DNA from: Vibrio cortegadensis
GTDB taxonomy: Bacteria > Pseudomonadota > Gammaproteobacteria > Enterobacterales > Vibrionaceae
NCBI RefSeq assembly: GCF_024347395.1
Contig: NZ_AP025472.1
Location: forward strand, 1,116,001 to 1,180,000
Reading direction: 5' to 3'
Length of the DNA stretch: 64,000 nucleotides
The notes under the pieces were generated by a model. That model was not told the origin of the DNA. It made no database searches and was given only the letters and a program-made list of their open reading frames with translations. Made by a program: the position numbers and the translations under genes. Numbering within the stretch: the first letter of the stretch is position 1; each line of letters begins with the position of its first letter. Positions 33,446 to 44,000 of the stretch are shown here, in pieces.

Positions 33446-35879
33446 GGCGCTACTAGGTCACTACCGTCGGTATCCTTTACAAATCATTCTAGTTTGGCTT
33501 GGTCTTACTCTTGGCGTATCACTTTTGGTGGGTGTTACGGCGATTAATGATCATGCAAAACAGAGCTACGCGAATGGTGAGAAACTTTTTTCAAACCCTC
33601 TTCCTTACCGTATTCGCCCAAAGCACAACGCAAATAAGATCCCACAAGGGTTTTATATTCAACTCCGCAGAAAAGGCTTTAACCAATGTGCGCCTTTTGA
33701 TAATCATCGCTTAACAACCAGCAATGGTACTAGCTTGATGCTGATGGGGGTCGATCCTATTGCGATGATGCAGTTCAAAGATGATATTCACTTAGAAGAT
33801 TTGACCACGTTAAGCTTGATGAAGCCGCCTTATCCGCTGCTTGTGAGTCAGCAATTTGCGAAACATATGAACTGGTCAGAAAATTCATACATAGAGTTGA
33901 ATGATGATTCAAAGCTTGGGCCCATCACCATAGATAGAAAAAATCAACTCCATGGCACCAAAGTCGTCGCTGATCTGTCATTACTTCGCATGCTAAAACG
34001 AAGCTCTGGGCTGTCTGTTATTGCTTGTGGTGAAATGCCAGCGAAAAAGTTGCAAGCGTTAAGATCCCTATTACCCAATGGCTTGGCGATCTCGCGTAGT
34101 ACAAAAGCGGAACTTGAGTCATTAACGAATGCTTTTCATATGAATTTATCAGCGATGGGGATGCTCTCTTTTGTCGTTGGATTGTTCATATTCTATCAAG
34201 CCATGTCGCTTTCTTTTATCCAGCGTCAGCCTCTTGTCGGAACATTACGCCAAATTGGCGTGTCAGGTTGGCAATTGGCAAAAGCGCTCTCTTTTGAGTT
34301 GGTTTTGTTGGTCCTCATTAGCTGGCTTTGCGGTAATGTACTCGGCTTACTCCTTGCTAATCAGCTTATCCCTGCCGTATCGGCTAGCTTGGGTGATCTC
34401 TACGATGCAAATGTAGGTTTATCGATAACGTGGGGTTGGAGAACAAGTTTATATAGCCTAGCGATGGCATCATTTGGGGCGTTCATTGCTTGTAGCTGGC
34501 CTTTGATTCGCTTACTTAAATCACAGCCTATTCGTCTAACGTCGCGTTTATCACTGGTTCGCTTTGCTGGTACGGAATTTAGTTGGCAAGCGTTGATCGC
34601 CTGTGCGTTTTGTGTCGCTGCGATTGCGGTGTACCAAGCGCCTAAAACTCAAGAAACAGGTTTTGCGATAATTGCTCTGATGCTTGTGAGTGTCGCTTTA
34701 TTCACGCCATACATCATTTGGAAACTGTTTAACGCGCTGTCTTACTCTTTACGCTGGGTTAAAGCTCGTTGGTTCTTTGCTGATGCAGCTGCGAGTATGA
34801 GTTATCGTGGGGTAGCAACGATGGCGTTTATGCTTGCTTTAACTGCAAATATTGGCGTTGAAACCATGGTAGGCAGTTTCCGTGATACGACGGATAAGTG
34901 GTTAAGCCAGCGATTAGCGGCGGATGTTTATATCTACCCAAGCAATAATTCGGCGGCGCGAATGAGTACTTGGCTTACTGCTCAGCCTGAAGTTGATACG
35001 GTTTGGTGGCGTTGGGAAAAAGATGTGTCAACGGCTGGTGGCCCTATACAGGTCGTGAGCTCCGGCTCTTCAGAAGGTGAGCTTGATGCCTTAACCGTTA
35101 AACTAGGGATCCCAAATTATTGGTACCAATTGCATCAGTCGAAAGGTGTGATGATCAGTGAGTCCATGTCATTGAAATTAGACATCAGACCGGGTGACTA
35201 CATCGATTTAGGCGAAAGGCTTGGCAAAAAATGGCAAGTGGTTGGAGTGTATTATGATTATGGCAACCCGTATCACCAAGTGATGATGTCACATCGCAAT
35301 TGGTTGAACTCCTTTGCTGGTAGCGGCAATGTCGCTCTTGGCGTCGTGCTAGAGGATAATGTGAATGCATTGGGTCTTAAGCGTCGTTTAGAGAGTGTGT
35401 TTAGGATGAGTTCTGAACGTGTTTTTGATAATGGCAGCATTCATAGTCAGGCCATGAGAGTTTTTGATCGCACTTTTGCTATTGCTGACACTTTAGGCAA
35501 CATCACACTGGTGATCGCGGTATTCGGCATTTTCTTCTCGACCTTAGCTGGAGAAGTTTCAAGGCAGCGTCATATTTCTTTACTCCGCTGTTTGGGTATG
35601 TCAGGGAAAGAGTTGATCGCCATGGGGAGCTTGCAACTGGTGGTATTCGGTTTGATTTCGGCGATAATTGCGATGCCTCTAGGACTCGCACTAGCTAACT
35701 TAATTGTGGATATTATCATCAAGCAATCCTTTGGTTGGTCTTTGGAGTTACAGGTGATTCCTTGGGAATATATGCAAACTTTTGCTTGGGCGATGTTATC
35801 GCTAATTGTTGCAGGTGCGCTACCTGTTCTTCGAATGGTTCGTAATACACCGATCAGTTCACTAAGAGATGCGTTGTAA
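33426..35879 (+). CDS. ABC transporter permease with two FtsX-fold cores (fused AttF/AttG-like)
   Basis: An 817-residue inner-membrane protein. A first membrane helix (~20-40) is followed by a large external part. A first FtsX-type set of helices lies about 245-380, more helices about 400-470, then a second external part and a second FtsX set about 690-817 (VIAVFGIFFSTLAGEVSRQRHISLLRCLGMSGKE). So one chain carries what AttF and AttG would give separately. FtsX-fold permeases drive extraction or transfer of lipids, lipoproteins or peptides. The ATG at 33426 follows GGAGG and overlaps the ATPase gene by 20 bases. A start 23 codons earlier lies within the ATPase gene and is rejected. Confidence 0.88.
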   Translation: MLWPVVKALLGHYRRYPLQIILVWLGLTLGVSLLVGVTAINDHAKQSYANGEKLFSNPLPYRIRPKHNANKIPQGFYIQLRRKGFNQCAPFDNHRLTTSNGTSLMLMGVDPIAMMQFKDDIHLEDLTTLSLMKPPYPLLVSQQFAKHMNWSENSYIELNDDSKLGPITIDRKNQLHGTKVVADLSLLRMLKRSSGLSVIACGEMPAKKLQALRSLLPNGLAISRSTKAELESLTNAFHMNLSAMGMLSFVVGLFIFYQAMSLSFIQRQPLVGTLRQIGVSGWQLAKALSFELVLLVLISWLCGNVLGLLLANQLIPAVSASLGDLYDANVGLSITWGWRTSLYSLAMASFGAFIACSWPLIRLLKSQPIRLTSRLSLVRFAGTEFSWQALIACAFCVAAIAVYQAPKTQETGFAIIALMLVSVALFTPYIIWKLFNALSYSLRWVKARWFFADAAASMSYRGVATMAFMLALTANIGVETMVGSFRDTTDKWLSQRLAADVYIYPSNNSAARMSTWLTAQPEVDTVWWRWEKDVSTAGGPIQVVSSGSSEGELDALTVKLGIPNYWYQLHQSKGVMISESMSLKLDIRPGDYIDLGERLGKKWQVVGVYYDYGNPYHQVMMSHRNWLNSFAGSGNVALGVVLEDNVNALGLKRRLESVFRMSSERVFDNGSIHSQAMRVFDRTFAIADTLGNITLVIAVFGIFFSTLAGEVSRQRHISLLRCLGMSGKELIAMGSLQLVVFGLISAIIAMPLGLALANLIVDIIIKQSFGWSLELQVIPWEYMQTFAWAMLSLIVAGALPVLRMVRNTPISSLRDAL

Positions 35880-37100
35880 ATGAAAAACAGAAAAGATTCG
35901 GATACGACGAAGCACTCTAGTCAGACTACACATTCTGGTCAGAAGTCGGACTCAGGTGAGTTACGCGTTCAAGATCTAGGTCGTCACCACCATTCTAGTC
36001 GCATTATCACGGCCTCTGTGATGCTGTTTGTTATGATTCTTTTGACTTGTGGTGTCTATTTTTCATTTTTTGACTCCTCAAATGAAACTAAAGCAAGTAA
36101 CGTAAGCCCGTTATTTCATAGTGAAGAGCGAAAGGTTTACGACCCAGTGCTTCCAGATAAAGCAGTTAAACTACCAGCAGACTTTCAACTTCATCCCGAC
36201 TTTCAGCATGAGTGGTGGCACTACTTTGCAAGTGTTGTGGATGCTGAGGGTCAAGAGTATGGGATCCAGTGGAGCTACTTTAGGGTTGCCACAGATGAAA
36301 GGGAAACGTCTGGCTGGCAAAGTCCACAGCTATATATCGCCAATGTTGTTATTAGCTCTGGAACAAAAACGTGGAAAGAGCAGCGTTTGGCTCGCGGTGG
36401 AATTGGCCAGGCAGGAATGCGCAATCGTCCTTTTAGGATCTGGTTAGATAACTGGAGTTGGCGCTCATTAAGTTCTACGCCCTTTCCTGGTTTGTTAGAT
36501 GTTCAGTCAGATGAGTTTGGCATGGTATTGACATCTAAGACCATAGGACCTTATGTCTTAAATGGAGATAAAGGCTATCAAATTAAGCATGATTTACTGC
36601 CTATCGCTTCTTACAGTTTCAGTGCTCCATTTTTGAGTGTTCAAGGACAACTTCGTTTAGAGGGGCAACCAGCGTTCGCAGTTAAAGGCAAAGCTTGGCT
36701 GAATAAAGAGTGGGGGAGCGCTTTACTTGCTGAAGGAAGAAGAGGTTGGGATTGGTTTGTGTTTGACCTTGATGATGGTCGGACATTAAGCGTGACTCAA
36801 TCTCGATATGATCAACAATTACCTTATACGTATGGCACTTTGGCGGATAGATCGGGGAAAGTAATAAGTTTGTCTGATTCAGATATATCGATCACGCCAT
36901 TAAATACCAGCACTTTGCCGAATGGACGCAGGTTGCCATTACAGTGGTCGATAGAGGTGCCTGAAAGCAATATTAAATTGATGACCAAAGTGGTTCGTAG
37001 GGATATGTGGCTGCCTTTTGTCATTCCATATTGGGAAGGCCCAGTGTCCGCTTCTGGTTCCCATGAGGCAAAAGGCTTCATGCAATTGACGGGATACTAG
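35880..37100 (+). CDS. AttH-like / CrtC-lipocalin family protein
   Basis: A 406-residue membrane-anchored protein. The polar N-terminus (1-40) is Ser/Thr/His-rich; a single helix spans ~42-64; the rest is periplasmic. It has the AttH/carotenoid-hydratase lipocalin pattern: HPDFQHEWWHYFA near residue 104-116, then YGIQWSYFR, and later WLNKEWGS and DWFVFDLDDG. The His-Glu-Trp-Trp-His segment is a hallmark of the lipocalin-like CrtC/AttH group. AttH partners the AttEFG ABC transporter, perhaps handling a lipophilic cargo. Its ATG follows directly on the permease stop, so the three genes are one operon. The substrate is unknown. Confidence 0.82.
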   Translation: MKNRKDSDTTKHSSQTTHSGQKSDSGELRVQDLGRHHHSSRIITASVMLFVMILLTCGVYFSFFDSSNETKASNVSPLFHSEERKVYDPVLPDKAVKLPADFQLHPDFQHEWWHYFASVVDAEGQEYGIQWSYFRVATDERETSGWQSPQLYIANVVISSGTKTWKEQRLARGGIGQAGMRNRPFRIWLDNWSWRSLSSTPFPGLLDVQSDEFGMVLTSKTIGPYVLNGDKGYQIKHDLLPIASYSFSAPFLSVQGQLRLEGQPAFAVKGKAWLNKEWGSALLAEGRRGWDWFVFDLDDGRTLSVTQSRYDQQLPYTYGTLADRSGKVISLSDSDISITPLNTSTLPNGRRLPLQWSIEVPESNIKLMTKVVRRDMWLPFVIPYWEGPVSASGSHEAKGFMQLTGY

Positions 37101-37570
37101 TGACGAGCATTCACTGAATAAGATCGTATGAACAAAATGCGCTGATGAAATTATTGTTTACATGATCTGAGCCTTCGTCGTTTTATCTCATTACGTCAGA
37201 TCTTGCCCACGTATGTTGTATTTTAGGGGTAAGGGTGGTTTTTCTATCTTATTTTTCTACTCTCATGAGTCAGTCGGCCTATTATGAATGGGCTGCCTGT
37301 GTTTTCATGATTATCCGCATCCTTCACTTTTCGTATCTTTCTGATTGATAAAATATTAATCGGGTGCACTCAGTTGCATTTCTAATCTATACTCCCACTT
37401 ATGAATAAAAATGTAACTTTAAGGAATATACGCTGTATTGTTTATTAAACATCGGAAATTCCGAAGTTAAACATCTAAACAATCGATTATTCCAAACTGT
37501 CGGTGATCTATAAACTCAGATCTATTCTTTGTTATCAGATTATTAACATAATAAATATAAGGACGATATC
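37101..37570. other. Long intergenic region upstream of nhaA
   Basis: 470 AT-rich bases with no ORF I would call. It contains the palindromic element near 37445-37475 and presumably the nhaA promoter. I saw no clear terminator for the AttH operon and no recognisable riboswitch. Confidence 0.5.
37445..37475 (+). promoter_or_regulatory. Candidate nhaA operator
   Basis: A perfect palindrome TCGGAAATTCCGA (37452-37464) is flanked by two direct copies of TTAAACATC (37445-37453 and 37467-37475), 22 bases apart, about two helical turns. It lies ~100-125 bases before the nhaA start. E. coli nhaA is activated by the LysR-type NhaR; whether this is a NhaR-like site is a guess. Confidence 0.45.
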
Positions 37571-38716
37571 ATGAGTGATGTCATTCGCGACTTCTTCAAA
37601 ATGGAGTCAGCTGGTGGAATTTTATTAGTCATTGCTGCTGCGATTGCAATGACGATTGCAAACACGTCGTTTAATGGTGTTTATCAAGAGTTTCTTCATA
37701 CCTACGTGTTCGGCATGTCTATTTCGCATTGGATCAATGATGGTCTAATGGCGATTTTCTTCTTTTTGATTGGTCTTGAAGTTAAGCGTGAATTACTTGA
37801 AGGTGCACTGAAGTCAAAAGAGACGGCAATATTCCCAGCAATTGCGGCTGTGGGCGGTATGTTGGCACCTGCACTGATCTATGTACTGTTTAACTCTGGT
37901 GATCCACAAGCAATGCAAGGTTGGGCAATTCCGGCCGCGACTGATATTGCATTCGCGCTAGGTATCATGGCTCTGCTAGGAAAGCGTGTTCCTGTTAGTT
38001 TGAAAGTTTTCCTACTCGCCCTTGCTATTATCGATGACCTTGGTGTTGTTGTGATCATTGCGCTTTTCTATAGCGGTGACCTGTCAACGATTGCATTAAC
38101 GATTGGTTTTGCGATGACTGGTGTGCTCTTTATGCTTAATGCCAAACATGTGACTAAGATAAGTATCTATTTGGTTGTTGGCTTTATTTTATGGGTGAGT
38201 GTACTCAAATCGGGTGTTCATGCGACGCTTGCAGGTGTGGTTCTAGGTTTTGCTATTCCACTGAAAGGCAATGAAGGTGAGCGATCTCCACTCAAACACC
38301 TTGAGCATGCACTTCACCCATATGTCGCGTTTGCAATTCTTCCTCTGTTCGCATTTGCTAACGCAGGTATCTCATTGGAAGGTGTTTCAATGGACGGTCT
38401 GACATCGATGCTGCCACTAGGTATTGCGTTGGGGCTGTTAGTTGGCAAACCTTTGGGTATCTTTACTTTCAGCTGGATTGCGGTAAAAGCTGGCGTAGCG
38501 AAGTTGCCTGAAGGCATTAACTTTGTCCATATATTTGCAGTATCAGTGCTATGTGGTATCGGTTTTACCATGTCTATATTCATCTCATCACTTGCATTTG
38601 GTTCGGTGAGTGCTGATTTTGATACTTACGCAAGGTTGGGCATTTTAATGGGATCTACAACTGCGGCTGTGTTGGGTTACGCACTATTAAGCCTATCATT
38701 GCCTAAGAAAGCATAA
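37571..38716 (+). CDS. nhaA: Na+/H+ antiporter NhaA
   Basis: A 381-residue antiporter, near the E. coli length (388). Diagnostic segments: [23 protein letters not shown] near residue 56-78, [26 protein letters not shown] with the paired Asp155/Asp156 (the Na+-binding Asp163/164 of E. coli), and [10 protein letters not shown] with the conserved Lys near 295. NhaA exports Na+ in exchange for H+ at alkaline pH, fitting a marine bacterium. It is a single-gene unit ended by a strong terminator. Confidence 0.96.
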   Translation: MSDVIRDFFKMESAGGILLVIAAAIAMTIANTSFNGVYQEFLHTYVFGMSISHWINDGLMAIFFFLIGLEVKRELLEGALKSKETAIFPAIAAVGGMLAPALIYVLFNSGDPQAMQGWAIPAATDIAFALGIMALLGKRVPVSLKVFLLALAIIDDLGVVVIIALFYSGDLSTIALTIGFAMTGVLFMLNAKHVTKISIYLVVGFILWVSVLKSGVHATLAGVVLGFAIPLKGNEGERSPLKHLEHALHPYVAFAILPLFAFANAGISLEGVSMDGLTSMLPLGIALGLLVGKPLGIFTFSWIAVKAGVAKLPEGINFVHIFAVSVLCGIGFTMSIFISSLAFGSVSADFDTYARLGILMGSTTAAVLGYALLSLSLPKKA

Positions 38717-38754
38717 TGGTTGTGCTCTTCTAGACAAAAACCTAGACAAAAAAC

Positions 38755-38785
38755 AAGCCCTCTAAATGTAGAGGGCTTTGTTGTA
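38755..38785 (+). terminator. Terminator after nhaA
   Basis: AAGCCCTCTA and TAGAGGGCTT form a perfect 10-base stem with a four-base loop, then TGTTGT. Confidence 0.85.
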
Positions 38786-38805
38786 TTTATGAGTCCAGAA
38801 AAATG

Positions 38806-39414
38806 TTACTTCTTGATGGTGGTGAAAATCGTCCACTCTTCAATCACCGCTTCTTTAAGGCCAACAACGGTCGCAGTAACTTTTCGGTTGATTGCATGGG
38901 ATGTTGGATCATCACCTTGACTCTCTAGTTTGGACTCACCATACCCAACGATACGAGCGCGGTCTCTAGTTATGCCATAGGAGATAAGCCGTTTTTGAAC
39001 ATTGTTCGCTCGCTTCTTTGAAAGTTCGAGGTTGTATTCTGGTGACCCGATTTTACTGGCGTAACCTTGGATCTCAATTGACGCCGTTTTATAGGTTTTT
39101 AAAAACTCCGCCATCGTACGGATTTGTTCTGAAAAAATTGGGTTTATCTCAAAAGAGTTATGAGCAAAGAGAATCTTGAGTTGCCTTACCTCCTCTGAGC
39201 GCATGAGTTCTCCACAGCCATCATTATCGACTTGTGATTCTCTTGGCGTTCCAGGGCAAATATCACGAGCGTTCACGACACCATCTCGGTCGTCATCTTG
39301 TAAATCTGAAACTTGAACGGCTGTTGGTGTATCTATGTAGGGGTAGTCTTGCTCAGCCCAAACCATGGTTGAAATGGACAGAACTAAGCTAGGGACTACA
39401 AGGATAAATTTCAT
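38806..39414 (-). CDS. OmpA-family outer-membrane/peptidoglycan-binding protein
   Basis: A 202-residue exported protein. The ATG at 39414 gives a signal peptide ending near AWA (about residue 20), with GGAG nine bases upstream. It is followed by a thrombospondin type-3-like calcium segment (DDDRDGVVNARDICPGTP). An OmpA-like C-terminal domain covers about 85-200: IEIQGYASKIGSPEYNLELSKKRA and ARIVGYGES are the peptidoglycan-binding motifs. It follows the TolC gene by two bases, so the pair is one operon, divergent from the giant adhesin. OmpA-like plus TolC pairs commonly accompany Lap-type adhesins, and it likely fixes the outer-membrane complex to peptidoglycan. Confidence 0.88.
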   Translation of the reverse strand: MKFILVVPSLVLSISTMVWAEQDYPYIDTPTAVQVSDLQDDDRDGVVNARDICPGTPRESQVDNDGCGELMRSEEVRQLKILFAHNSFEINPIFSEQIRTMAEFLKTYKTASIEIQGYASKIGSPEYNLELSKKRANNVQKRLISYGITRDRARIVGYGESKLESQGDDPTSHAINRKVTATVVGLKEAVIEEWTIFTTIKK

Positions 39415-39416
39415 AG

Positions 39417-40733
39417 TTAGTACTCCATCTCTTTCGTCCACTCTTCAGGTATATCTACCAGTAAAGCATCCAGTAGGCTCCCAGTGGCATTCATCACTCT
39501 ATACTTTGCATATTGCTCGGAATAGTGCGCATCGAGGTAATCTTTTCTCGCTTCAAATAGTTCATTTTCAGTATTGAGGAGATCAAGCAATGTTCGTTGA
39601 CCTATCCGATACTGTTTTTCGTAAGCAATCACGGTCTGAGAGGCTGAATCTACATGATCCGCTAAAAAGTTTTTCTGTTGCAAGGTCAAATCAAGCGCAC
39701 TCCAAGATAGACGAAGCCCTTCTTCTACTTGTCGGAATGCTGTATCTCGTAGATCTTTTGCTTTGTTCAATTGGTATGCGGCAGATTCACTACGGTCGCT
39801 GTCTGATCCTCCGTTGTAGAGATTATATCGGAGCCTAAGCATCGCTAGAGTTTCGTCACTTCGACCTTCATCACCGCCAGCATCATCACGCCATGTCTGC
39901 GAAGCTTCAAAAGAAAGAGTAGGGTAATTATTGCCTTTCGATTGCTCATATTGGAAGCGAGCAGAATCGATATCAGCATTAGCGACTTTAATGACAGGGT
40001 GTTTTTCGAAAGCAAAATCGATGGCTTCAGTTAAAGCAAGAGGGAGTTTGGAAATATCAGCTCTAGGATAGATAAGTCCTAAAGGTGCTTGGCCCACTTC
40101 TCGTTTAAATTGGGTATGGGTATCGATTAAGTTGTTCTGCGCAGCAAGTAAGTTTCCGTGAGCCTTGGCTATTCGAGCTTCAACCTGAGACAGGTCTGCT
40201 GTCGATCCTAATCCTGATTCTGCACGGCGTTTAATATCTTTATAGATCTCTTTGTGAGTCGCGAGGTTACTTTCAGAAAGAGCGAGAACTTCACTCGCTT
40301 TCACCGCATCTAAATATATTTGGGTAACATTGAGTGCTTTATTTTCAGCGTCCGCTAATAGCTGTAATCGTACCGATTCAGCATCGGCAGCGGTTCGATC
40401 AATGTTGTTTAGCGTAGCTGAACCATCCCAAATAAGTTGTGTAAGCGAAATCGTCGCTTCTTTACGTGTTAGATCGGTGGTTGGATCATTCTGTTGAGCG
40501 GGGTTAATCCTTTCATAGCCAATACCAGCATCTAGATCGATACTCGGCCTATAGTCTCCTTTTGTTGCATCGTTGTCTTTACGTAGACTGATGTATTCGT
40601 TAAACACACTTTTTATTTGTGGATTGGTTGCAAGAGTATACGCAACTGCCTGCTCTAATGTTTGGCTATTTGCGGTAAAACTCGACACAATCAAGCAACT
40701 AATTAGATTGAGATTGGTCCATTTCAAGGTCAT
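39417..40733 (-). CDS. TolC-family outer-membrane channel for type I secretion
   Basis: A 438-residue channel. The ATG at 40733 has a near-perfect ribosome site (GAGGAGA) and gives a signal peptide (cleavage near SFTANS). Two homologous halves follow, each with long alternating helices and beta strands; IYLDAVKASEVLALSESNLATH and EKQYRIGQRTLLDLLNTENELFEAR are typical of the LapE/AggA-type TolC branch. A more distal in-frame start (40862) lacks a signal. It is the first gene of the operon with the OmpA-like gene and divergent from the LapA-like adhesin. It should form the outer-membrane pore exporting that adhesin, but ABC and adaptor genes are not seen here. Confidence 0.9.
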   Translation of the reverse strand: MTLKWTNLNLISCLIVSSFTANSQTLEQAVAYTLATNPQIKSVFNEYISLRKDNDATKGDYRPSIDLDAGIGYERINPAQQNDPTTDLTRKEATISLTQLIWDGSATLNNIDRTAADAESVRLQLLADAENKALNVTQIYLDAVKASEVLALSESNLATHKEIYKDIKRRAESGLGSTADLSQVEARIAKAHGNLLAAQNNLIDTHTQFKREVGQAPLGLIYPRADISKLPLALTEAIDFAFEKHPVIKVANADIDSARFQYEQSKGNNYPTLSFEASQTWRDDAGGDEGRSDETLAMLRLRYNLYNGGSDSDRSESAAYQLNKAKDLRDTAFRQVEEGLRLSWSALDLTLQQKNFLADHVDSASQTVIAYEKQYRIGQRTLLDLLNTENELFEARKDYLDAHYSEQYAKYRVMNATGSLLDALLVDIPEEWTKEMEY

Positions 40734-40942
40734 TCTCCTCTTTCTTTTCTCGCTAAAAATGCAGTCGATCAACCTAAAGTGTGTGATCGCTCTAGTATCA
40801 AAATGCGACTTTATTATCAGCAAGCTTAGTTTATAGAGTGAGAAAAACGAGAAATTTATCAAATTTTTTAAAATTAAATTCCCTTATAAATTGACATCTT
40901 GGAGTTTGATGGGTTTTAAGGGTTGTTATTGAGTTGAATGTT

Positions 40943-40960
40943 ACTAGTGTGGCGACTAGT
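40943..40960. promoter_or_regulatory. Paired ACTAGT motif in the tolC/adhesin divergent promoter
   Basis: ACTAGT occurs twice with a six-base spacer (GTGGCG), centred 91 bases before the adhesin start. It is a possible operator but is not matched to a regulator. The rest of the 309-base gap (40734-41042) is AT-rich with no gene. Confidence 0.3.
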
Positions 40961-41042
40961 TTTATAAGATGCAAAAGGTGCGATGTTTATTCAGATATAA
41001 GACATATTTGAGCACACTCTTAGTGACGGAAGGGATCAACTC

Positions 41043-44000
41043 ATGAAATCCACGACTCTTAATTATATAGCAGCGGCAAGTGGTCTGATTGTATTAGATG
41101 GGCTAGGTCAGTTGAAGCAATTAGAACCTGGAGAAAAACCACTACCCGGCGAGCTAGTTGTTTCAATTGATAATGGAGAACCTGACGATGTCAATATTGA
41201 AGCTCAGCTGATTGGAGACAATGCGCTGCCTCAGAATATCAATATTGATGATGAAATAGCACAAGTTTTAGCTCAAATTGAACAGGGAGAAGACCCCACT
41301 CAGAATGAAGATTTCGCGACAGCGGCTGGTGGCGAAATAGGGTCAAGTCCGACTGGTTCTGGCGATATAGAACGAACAGGTGCTGAGACCCTTGCGTTCA
41401 CTAATTTTGAAACGTCTGGTCTTGAGGCTCAAGGCTTAACTGAATTACAAAGCTTAGCTTTAGGTGAACTTCTGGTTGAAGCATTTGCGATAATTTCAGG
41501 CGATGAAAATGTTGAAGTCGATGAAACGGATGCCCCAATAGAGACCGGGGGAGCTGTGGATGTAGATATTGAGGAAGTTTCATTTTTACCAATAGAAAAT
41601 CAGCCAGGTGATAATAACTATGGTTTATTTTCTATTGATGAAGAGGGGAATTGGACATTTGTTGCTAATGAAGCGTTCGATGAACTTAATGTTGGTGATA
41701 GTTACGTTGATACCATTACCGTCTCAACGACAGATGACACTGAGACCACGATTACCGTCACAATCAATGGTACTGATGATGTACCAGAGTTGGTCGCAGA
41801 TACAGGCAGCGTCACTGAAGATGTAGATGTTGTCGAGGGTAACTTGTCAGCGAGTGGTATTTTGGAACCTGGGACTGGTGGAGACGGCGGGGAAGATAAG
41901 TTTGTTGCTGCTGATATTGTTGGTCTCTACGGCAGTCTTTCTGTTGATGAAGATGGTAACTGGGAGTATTTCGCCAATAATAGCCAGGTTGCGATTCAAG
42001 AGTTAGATCAGGGCGAATCAATAGATGATGTCTTTACTGTACTAAATGCTGATGGAGTAACGGAAACAACCGTCACCATCACCATTAACGGCGCAGAAGA
42101 TCCGTCTGACATCACTGTGGGTGAAGGCGACAGCGATGAAGGCAGCGTGACCGAAGATGTGGACGTGACACTGGCGGAGACCTTGGTCAGCGAAGGCAGC
42201 TTAACCATCACCGATGTGGACGCCAATGACAATCCGGAGTTCAACCCGAACGGGGTGTTCACACCGGCGGGCTCGACCAATGCGGCGGCGCTCGGCAGCT
42301 TAGTCATTGATGCCGATGGGGATTGGACCTACACGGTCGACAACAACGCGGTGCAATATTTAGACGAAGGTGAAAGCGTCACCGAAATTTACACCGTCAG
42401 TGCCACCGATGGAACCGAGCATGTGGTCACCATCACCATTAACGGCGCGGAAGATCCGTCTGACATTACTGTGGGTGAAGGCGACAGCGATGAAGGCAGC
42501 GTCACCGAAGACGTGGACGTGACACTGGCGGAGGCTTTGGTCAGCGAAGGCAGCTTGACCATCAGCGATGTGGACGGCAATGATAACCCTGAGTTCAACC
42601 CGAACGGGGTGTTCACACCAACAGGCTCGACCAATGCGGCGGCGCTCGGCAGCTTAGTGATTGACGCCGATGGCGACTGGACCTACACGGTCGACAACAA
42701 CGCAGTGCAGTATCTGGACGAGGGCGAAAGTGTCACCGAGATCTACACCGTCAGTGCCACCGATGGGACCGAGCATGTGGTCACCATCACCATTAATGGC
42801 GCGGAAGATCCGTCTGACATCACTGTGGGCGAAGGGGACAGCGATGAAGGTAGCGTCACCGAAGACGTGGACGTGACGCTGGCCGACACCTTAGTCAGTG
42901 AAGGCAGTTTGACCATCACTGATGTGGACGCCAATGACAATCCGGAGTTCAACCCGAACGGGGTGTTCACACCGATAGGCTCGACCAATGCGGCGGCGCT
43001 TGGCAGCTTAGTGATTGACGCCGATGGTGACTGGACCTACACGGTCGACAACAACGCAGTGCAATATCTGGACGAGGGCGAAACCGTCACCGAAATCTAC
43101 ACCGTCAGTGCCACCGATGGGACTGAGCACGTGGTCACCATCACCATTAATGGCGCAGAAGATCCGTCCGATATCACCGTGGGTGAAGGGGACAGCGATG
43201 AAGGCAGCGTGACCGAAGACGTGGACGTCACACTGGCGGAGACTTTGGTCAGTGAAGGCAGCTTGACCATCAGCGATGTGGACGCCAATGACAATCCGGA
43301 GTTCAACCCGAACGGGGTGTTCACGCCAGCGGGCTCCACCAATGCCGCCGCGCTCGGCAGCTTAGTGATTGACGCTGATGGCGACTGGACCTACACGGTC
43401 GACAACAACGCGGTGCAATATTTAGACGAAGGTGAAAGTGTCACCGAAATTTACACCGTCAGTGCCACCGATGGGACCGAGCATGTGGTCACCATCACCA
43501 TTAACGGCGCGGAAGATCCGTCCGACATCACCGTGGGCGAAGGCGACAGCGATGAAGGCAGCGTCACCGAAGACGTGAACGTCACGCTGGCGGAGACCTT
43601 GGTCAGCGAAGGCAGTTTGACCATCAGCGATGTGGACGCCAATGACAATCCGGAGTTCAACCCGAACGGGGTGTTCACACCGACAGGCTCCACCAATGCG
43701 GCGGCGCTCGGCAGTTTAGTGATTGACGCCGATGGCGACTGGACCTACACCGTCGACAACAACGCGGTGCAGTATTTAGACGAAGGTGAAAGCGTCACCG
43801 AAATTTACACCGTCAGTGCCACCGATGGGACCGAGCATGTGGTCACCATCACTATTAATGGCGCGGAAGACCCGTCTGAGATCACCGTGGGCGAAGGCGA
43901 CAGCGATGAAGGCAGCGTCACCGAAGATGTGGACGTCACGCTGGCCGACACCTTAGTCAGCGAAGGCAGCTTGACCATCAGCGATGTGGACGCCAATGAC

